Source of the DNA: Streptomyces pactum
GTDB lineage: Bacteria; Actinomycetota; Actinomycetes; Streptomycetales; Streptomycetaceae
DNA length: 64,000 nt
Assembly (NCBI RefSeq): GCF_002005225.1
Contig: NZ_CP019724.1
Span: 1,116,001 to 1,180,000, forward strand
Direction of reading: 5' to 3'
Under the pieces are notes generated by a model. That model did not search any database. It was not told where the DNA came from and saw nothing but the letters and a program-made list of their open reading frames with translations. Each line of letters begins with the position of its first letter. Within the stretch, counting starts at the first letter, position 1. The position numbers were made by a program, and so were the translations under genes. This document shows, piece after piece, positions 60,110-64,000 of this stretch.

Positions 60110-61069
60110 ATGTCGGCCCCCAGCCTGACCCCGAGCAAAGCGGGGAGACCCCGCCACTCCCAGCCGCCGCCGGCCGGCCCGCCCTCGCCCGGCGGGTCCT
60201 TCGGCAGGAGCCTGAAGCGCAATCTCACCGCGCACGGCTTCCTGATCGGAGCGGTTCTCTGTTTCGCGTTCTTCTCCTGGTACCCCATGGTCCGGGAGTT
60301 CTTCCTCGCCTTCCAGAAGACGGATCAGGGCGAGGTCTCCTGGGTCGGCCTGGACAACCTGCGCACGGTCTTCAACGACCCGGCCTTCTGGCAGGCCTGG
60401 CGCAACACGCTGCTGTTCACCGTGCTGGCCCTCGTCTTCGGCTTCGCCGTGCCGTTCGTGGTCGCCCTCGTCATCAACGAACTGAGGCACGGCAAGGGAT
60501 ATCTGCGACTGCTGGTGTATCTGCCGGTGATGCTGCCCCCGGTCGCCGCCGTGCTGCTCTTCAAGTACCTGTACGACCCCGGCTACGGTCTGCTCAACGA
60601 GTTGTTCGGCTCGGTCGGGCTGCCCGAGCAGCAGTGGCTGCAGGATCCCGACCTCTCCATGCTCTCCGTGGTCATCGCCTCGACCTGGATGAACATGGGC
60701 GGCGCGGCCCTGATCTACCTCGCGGCGCTCCAGGGCATACCCGGTGAGCTGTACGAGGCGGCGGAACTCGACGGCGCCGGACTGCTGCGCAAGATCTGGC
60801 ACGTGACGATCCCGCAGACGCGGCTCATCCTCTCGCTGATGCTGCTCATGCAGATCATCGCCACCATGCAGGTCTTCGTGGAGCCCTTCCTGCTCACCGG
60901 CGGTGCCGGCCCCGAGGGCTCGACCACCACCGTCGTCTACCTGATCTACCAGTACGCCTTCAACTTCAACGACTACGGTGCCGCGGCGGCCCTCGGCCTG
61001 CTGCTCCTCGTGCTCCTCGCCGGATTCTCGGCGGCGTACGTGAAGCTCAGCCGCGCCGAGGACGAATAG
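60110..61069 (+). CDS. malF: Maltose ABC transporter permease MalF
   Basis: A 319-residue inner-membrane permease with about six helices and the EAA loop YEAAELDGAG followed by IPQTR, which contacts the ATPase. It has a Pro/Gly-rich cytoplasmic lead. ATG 60110 has GAGGAG upstream. Shorter than the enterobacterial MalF, as usual for actinobacteria. Confidence 0.9.
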   Translation: MSAPSLTPSKAGRPRHSQPPPAGPPSPGGSFGRSLKRNLTAHGFLIGAVLCFAFFSWYPMVREFFLAFQKTDQGEVSWVGLDNLRTVFNDPAFWQAWRNTLLFTVLALVFGFAVPFVVALVINELRHGKGYLRLLVYLPVMLPPVAAVLLFKYLYDPGYGLLNELFGSVGLPEQQWLQDPDLSMLSVVIASTWMNMGGAALIYLAALQGIPGELYEAAELDGAGLLRKIWHVTIPQTRLILSLMLLMQIIATMQVFVEPFLLTGGAGPEGSTTTVVYLIYQYAFNFNDYGAAAALGLLLLVLLAGFSAAYVKLSRAEDE

Positions 61070-61086
61070 GCCGGGGGAAACCACAG

Positions 61087-61962
61087 ATGTCCACACGCAC
61101 GCTCATCTCGCCGGCGCAGCTCGCCAGGCCCCGCGGCAAGGCCCTGTACTGGGTGACGTTCGGCGGCGTCGTCACGCTGTTCACCGTGGTCTTCCTCGGC
61201 CCGATGTACTGGATGGTCTCCAGCGGGTTCAAGGACACCCAGGAAGTCGTCCGGACACCTCCGACGCTGGTTCCCGAGTCGTTCGAACCCGACAACTACT
61301 CGCAGGCCTGGAACGTCATGGACCTGGCCGGCCTGCTGGGGAACACGCTGTACTACGCGTTCGGCGCACTGGCCTTCCAACTGGTCCTCGACGTGGCGGC
61401 GGCGTACTCGCTGTCCAAGCTCCGCCCGGTCTTCGGCAAGGCCGTCCTGGGCATGATGCTGGCGACGCTGATGATCCCGGCGACGGTGCTGGTCGTGCCG
61501 CAGTACCTGACGGTGCTCGACGTGCCGGTCTTCGAACGCAACCTGCTCAACACGCCGTGGGCGATCTGGCTGCCCTCGGTGACCAACGCCTTCAACATCT
61601 TCCTGCTCAAGCGGTTCTTCGACTCGATCCCGAGGGAGCTGCTCGACGCGGCGTCCATGGACGGCGCCTCTGCGGTGCGCACCCTCTGGTCGATCGTCCT
61701 GCCCATCTCGCGGCCGATCCTCGGCGTGGTGTCCATCTTCGCGATCGTGGGCGTCTGGAAGGACTTCCTCTGGCCCATGCTGACGCTGCCCGACCCCGCC
61801 AAGCAGACGCTGAACGTCGGCATCTACTCCCTGTCCAACGGCGTGCCCGTCAACGTGCTGATCGCCGCGCTCACCATGGCCTCGCTGCCGACCCTGATCA
61901 TCTTCCTGATCTTCCAGCGCCACATCATGAGCGGACTCACCGCCGGCGGCCTCAAGGGCTGA
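61087..61962 (+). CDS. malG: Maltose ABC transporter permease MalG
   Basis: A 291-residue permease with six predicted helices and the EAA-type loop LLDAASMDGAS with VLPISRP. It starts 17 nt after malF and ends with the GLKG tail typical of MalG-type permeases. It pairs with MalF to form the pore. Confidence 0.9.
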   Translation: MSTRTLISPAQLARPRGKALYWVTFGGVVTLFTVVFLGPMYWMVSSGFKDTQEVVRTPPTLVPESFEPDNYSQAWNVMDLAGLLGNTLYYAFGALAFQLVLDVAAAYSLSKLRPVFGKAVLGMMLATLMIPATVLVVPQYLTVLDVPVFERNLLNTPWAIWLPSVTNAFNIFLLKRFFDSIPRELLDAASMDGASAVRTLWSIVLPISRPILGVVSIFAIVGVWKDFLWPMLTLPDPAKQTLNVGIYSLSNGVPVNVLIAALTMASLPTLIIFLIFQRHIMSGLTAGGLKG

Positions 61963-61988
61963 GGCCCGACCGGCTCGTCCCCGTCAAC

Positions 61989-62039
61989 CTTCGCCGCCGG
62001 CCCGTCCGACGCCCCGCCCTGTCCGGGCCGGCGGCGAAG
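61989..62039 (+). terminator. Stem-loop between malG and aglA
   Basis: A 15-bp perfect stem (61989-62003 with 62025-62039) encloses a 21-nt loop just before the ribosome binding site of the glucosidase gene (GAAAGGA). It probably reduces downstream expression. Confidence 0.6.
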
Positions 62040-62066
62040 ATCCTCCCTGCCCGAAAGGACCCTCAC

Positions 62067-63671
62067 GTGGCAGCCCCCAACTCGCACCGCACCGACGACT
62101 GGTGGCGCGACGCCGTCATCTACCAGGTGTACCCCCGCAGTTTCGCCGACGGCGACGGCGACGGAACCGGTGACCTCGCGGGCGTCCGGGCGAGACTGCC
62201 GTACCTCGCCGAACTCGGGGTCGACGCCGTCTGGTTCACCCCCTGGTACCTCTCGCCGCTCGTCGACGGCGGCTACGACGTCGCCGACTACCGCACGATC
62301 GACCCGGCCTTCGGCACCCTCGGCGAGGCCGAGAAGCTGATCGCCGAGGCACGGGAGCTGGGCATCCGCACCCTCGTCGACATCGTCCCCAACCACGTCT
62401 CGGACCGGCACGCCTGGTTCCGGGCGGCGCTGGCCGCCGGTCCGGGCAGCGCGGAGCGGGAGCGCTTCCACTTCCGCCCCGGGCGCGGGGCGAACGGCGA
62501 ACTCCCGCCCAACAACTGGCCCTCCCAGTTCTCCGGCCGTACCTGGACCCGGGTCCCGGACGGCGAGTGGTACCTCCACCTCTTCACCCCCGAGCAGCCC
62601 GACCTCAACTGGGCCCACCGCGAGGTGCGCCGGGAGCACGAGGACGTGCTGCGCTTCTGGTTCGACCGCGGTGTCGCGGGCGTGCGCATCGACTCCGCCG
62701 CCCTGCTCGCCAAGGACCCGGCGCTCGCGGACTTCGAGGAGGGCGTCGACCCGCACCCGTACATCGACCAGGACGAGCTGCACGACATCTACCGCTCCTG
62801 GCGGGCCGTCGCCGACGAGTACGGGGCCGTGTTCGTGGGCGAGGTGTGGCTGCCCGACGCGGAACGCTTCGCCCGTTACCTGCGGCCCGACGAACTGCAC
62901 ACCGCCTTCAACTTCAACCTCCTGTCCTGCCCCTGGGACGCGGACCGGTTGCGCCGCACCATCGACGACACGCTGGCCGAGCACGCCCCCGTCGGCGCCC
63001 CCGCCACCTGGGTGCTCTGCAACCACGACGTGACCCGCACCGTCACCCGGTACGGCCGCGAGGACACCGGCTTCGACTTCGCCAAGAAGGCCTTCGCCAC
63101 CCCGACCGACCTGGCCCTCGGGACCAGGCGCGCCCGGGCCGCCGCGCTGCTGACGCTGGCCCTGCCCGGATCGGTCTACCTGTACCAGGGGGAGGAACTC
63201 GGGCTGCCCGAGGCGGACGTCCCGCTGGACCGGATCCAGGACCCGATGCACTTCCGCTCCGGGGGCACCGATCCCGGCCGGGACGGCTGCCGGGTGCCGC
63301 TGCCGTGGTCGGCCGACGCCCCGTACTGCGGTTTCGGCTCCGAGACGGAGCCCTGGCTGCCACAGCCGGCTCACTGGTCGGCGTACGCCGCGGACCGCCA
63401 GAGCGCCGACCCGGAGTCGATGCTCACGCTGTACCGCGAGGCACTGTCCCTGCGGCGCTCCACCGACGGTTTCGGTGACGGCCCCATGCGCTGGCTGCCC
63501 GCGCCGCGGGGCGTCCTCGCGTTCCAGCGCGCGGGCGGTCCGGTCTGTGTCGTCAACCTGTCCGCCGGACCGGTCGATCTGCCGGCACACGGCACGCTCC
63601 TGCTGCGCAGCGGGCCGCTCGACGCGGACGGCCGGCTGCCGCGGGACACGGCGGTGTGGCTGGGCGCCTGA
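62067..63671 (+). CDS. aglA: GH13 alpha-glucosidase
   Basis: A 534-residue glycoside hydrolase family 13 enzyme. The four conserved regions are visible: DIVPNH, GVRIDSAA with the nucleophile Asp, FVGEVW with the acid/base Glu, and NHDVTR. There is no signal peptide, so it acts in the cytoplasm on imported maltose or maltodextrins. GTG 62067 has GAAAGGA upstream. It follows malG, as aglA does in streptomycetes. Confidence 0.9.
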   Translation: MAAPNSHRTDDWWRDAVIYQVYPRSFADGDGDGTGDLAGVRARLPYLAELGVDAVWFTPWYLSPLVDGGYDVADYRTIDPAFGTLGEAEKLIAEARELGIRTLVDIVPNHVSDRHAWFRAALAAGPGSAERERFHFRPGRGANGELPPNNWPSQFSGRTWTRVPDGEWYLHLFTPEQPDLNWAHREVRREHEDVLRFWFDRGVAGVRIDSAALLAKDPALADFEEGVDPHPYIDQDELHDIYRSWRAVADEYGAVFVGEVWLPDAERFARYLRPDELHTAFNFNLLSCPWDADRLRRTIDDTLAEHAPVGAPATWVLCNHDVTRTVTRYGREDTGFDFAKKAFATPTDLALGTRRARAAALLTLALPGSVYLYQGEELGLPEADVPLDRIQDPMHFRSGGTDPGRDGCRVPLPWSADAPYCGFGSETEPWLPQPAHWSAYAADRQSADPESMLTLYREALSLRRSTDGFGDGPMRWLPAPRGVLAFQRAGGPVCVVNLSAGPVDLPAHGTLLLRSGPLDADGRLPRDTAVWLGA

Positions 63672-63684
63672 GGCGATCTGGGCG

Positions 63685-63724
63685 GCGGTGCCCCGGCCGG
63701 TGGAGCCACCGACCGGGGCACCGC
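63685..63724 (+). terminator. Terminator after aglA
   Basis: A 19-bp stem with a single mismatch starts at GCGGTGCCCCGG (63685) and is mirrored at 63706-63724, 13 nt after the aglA stop. Confidence 0.8.
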
Positions 63725-63787
63725 CGTCGCCGCTCGCCCCGAGGCAGGGCAGAATCGGGGGCAGGAGGCCGTGGGAGGAGGCGACGC

Positions 63788-64000
63788 GTGCGGGAACGAC
63801 CGTGGCTGCGCGGGGTGCGCCTGATTCCCGACCCCCTCGTCGGCGGCCGCCGTACGCTCAAGGCCGCCCTGCGCCCGGTGACCGAGGCGGTGCGCGCCCG
63901 GCGCCGGCTGGCGTGGCTGAACGAGGCCGGGGTGCGCATCGGGACGACGCTGGATCTGCGGCGCACCGCCGAGGAACTGGCCGGCTTCACCGTGCCCGAA
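63788..64000 (+). CDS. Putative SpoIIE-type phosphatase/GAF regulator, N-terminal part
   Basis: The first 71 codons of a gene running off the right end. GTG 63788 has GGAGGAGG upstream. The segment RLAWLNEAGVRIGTTLDLRRTAEELAG, read here as two parts around LNEAGVRIGTTLD, is typical of the linker ahead of the GAF and SpoIIE/PP2C domains in streptomycete serine phosphatases that control sigma factors. The catalytic domain is not visible. Confidence 0.6.
   Translation, partial: MRERPWLRGVRLIPDPLVGGRRTLKAALRPVTEAVRARRRLAWLNEAGVRIGTTLDLRRTAEELAGFTVPE

Overview
The window is high-GC actinobacterial DNA, almost certainly Streptomyces. Codons are strongly G/C-ending, many genes start with GTG, an AfsR/SARP-type regulator is present, and the right end carries a streptomycete-style malR-malE-malF-malG-aglA maltose locus. 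About 56 kb on the left is one side of a large hybrid polyketide/nonribosomal-peptide cluster whose left end lies outside the window.

Layout. 1-12.3 kb: the end of one modular PKS and a complete bimodular PKS (KS-AT-DH-ER-KR-ACP-KS-AT-DH-KR-ACP). 12.3-21.3 kb: two NRPS proteins with TubC-type docking domains, both with a cysteine-type A-domain code. One ends in a thioesterase; the other has a methyltransferase-like (HMWP2/PchE-type) domain inside its A domain. 21.4-24.6 kb, minus strand: a KSQ-AT-ACP loading module. 24.9-33.1 kb: a SnoaL-like protein, a YcnI-type secreted copper-binding protein, a GMC oxidoreductase, a third Cys-type NRPS with its own thioesterase, and a zinc alcohol dehydrogenase. 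33.2-41.0 kb, minus strand: a degenerate PKS, a KAS III-like acyltransferase and a class III aminotransferase. 41.3-47.9 kb: a second SnoaL-like protein, then P450-MT-P450-P450-ferredoxin-MT. 47.9-50.6 kb, minus strand: a CopZ-like copper chaperone and an MMPL exporter. 50.8-55.9 kb: a large SARP, a fourth P450 and a third SnoaL-like protein. 56.4 kb onward: a VanJ-like membrane phosphatase, the maltose locus and the start of a SpoIIE-type phosphatase gene. The cluster probably ends near 56 kb.

Main observation. A 17-bp palindrome, ATACCC-N5-GGGTAT, occurs just upstream of the copZ-like gene and of each of the three SnoaL-like genes: two perfect copies, one with one mismatch, one with two. 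It has the form of a CsoR-type copper-repressor operator. Together with the YcnI-like and CopZ-like proteins inside a cluster predicted to build thiazoline/thiazole rings from cysteine, this suggests a copper-responsive pathway, possibly one making a copper ligand. The motif, its positions and the copper-protein families are read from sequence; copper control and the nature of the product are inference.

Other unusual points are: near-identical AT-domain DNA (about 1.06 kb) in inverted orientation 12.5 kb apart; a PKS with Cys-to-Ser KS and dead DH and KR; two of three Cy domains with altered DxxxxDxxS motifs; two terminal thioesterases on separate NRPS chains; and a P450 with Lys in place of the I-helix acid.
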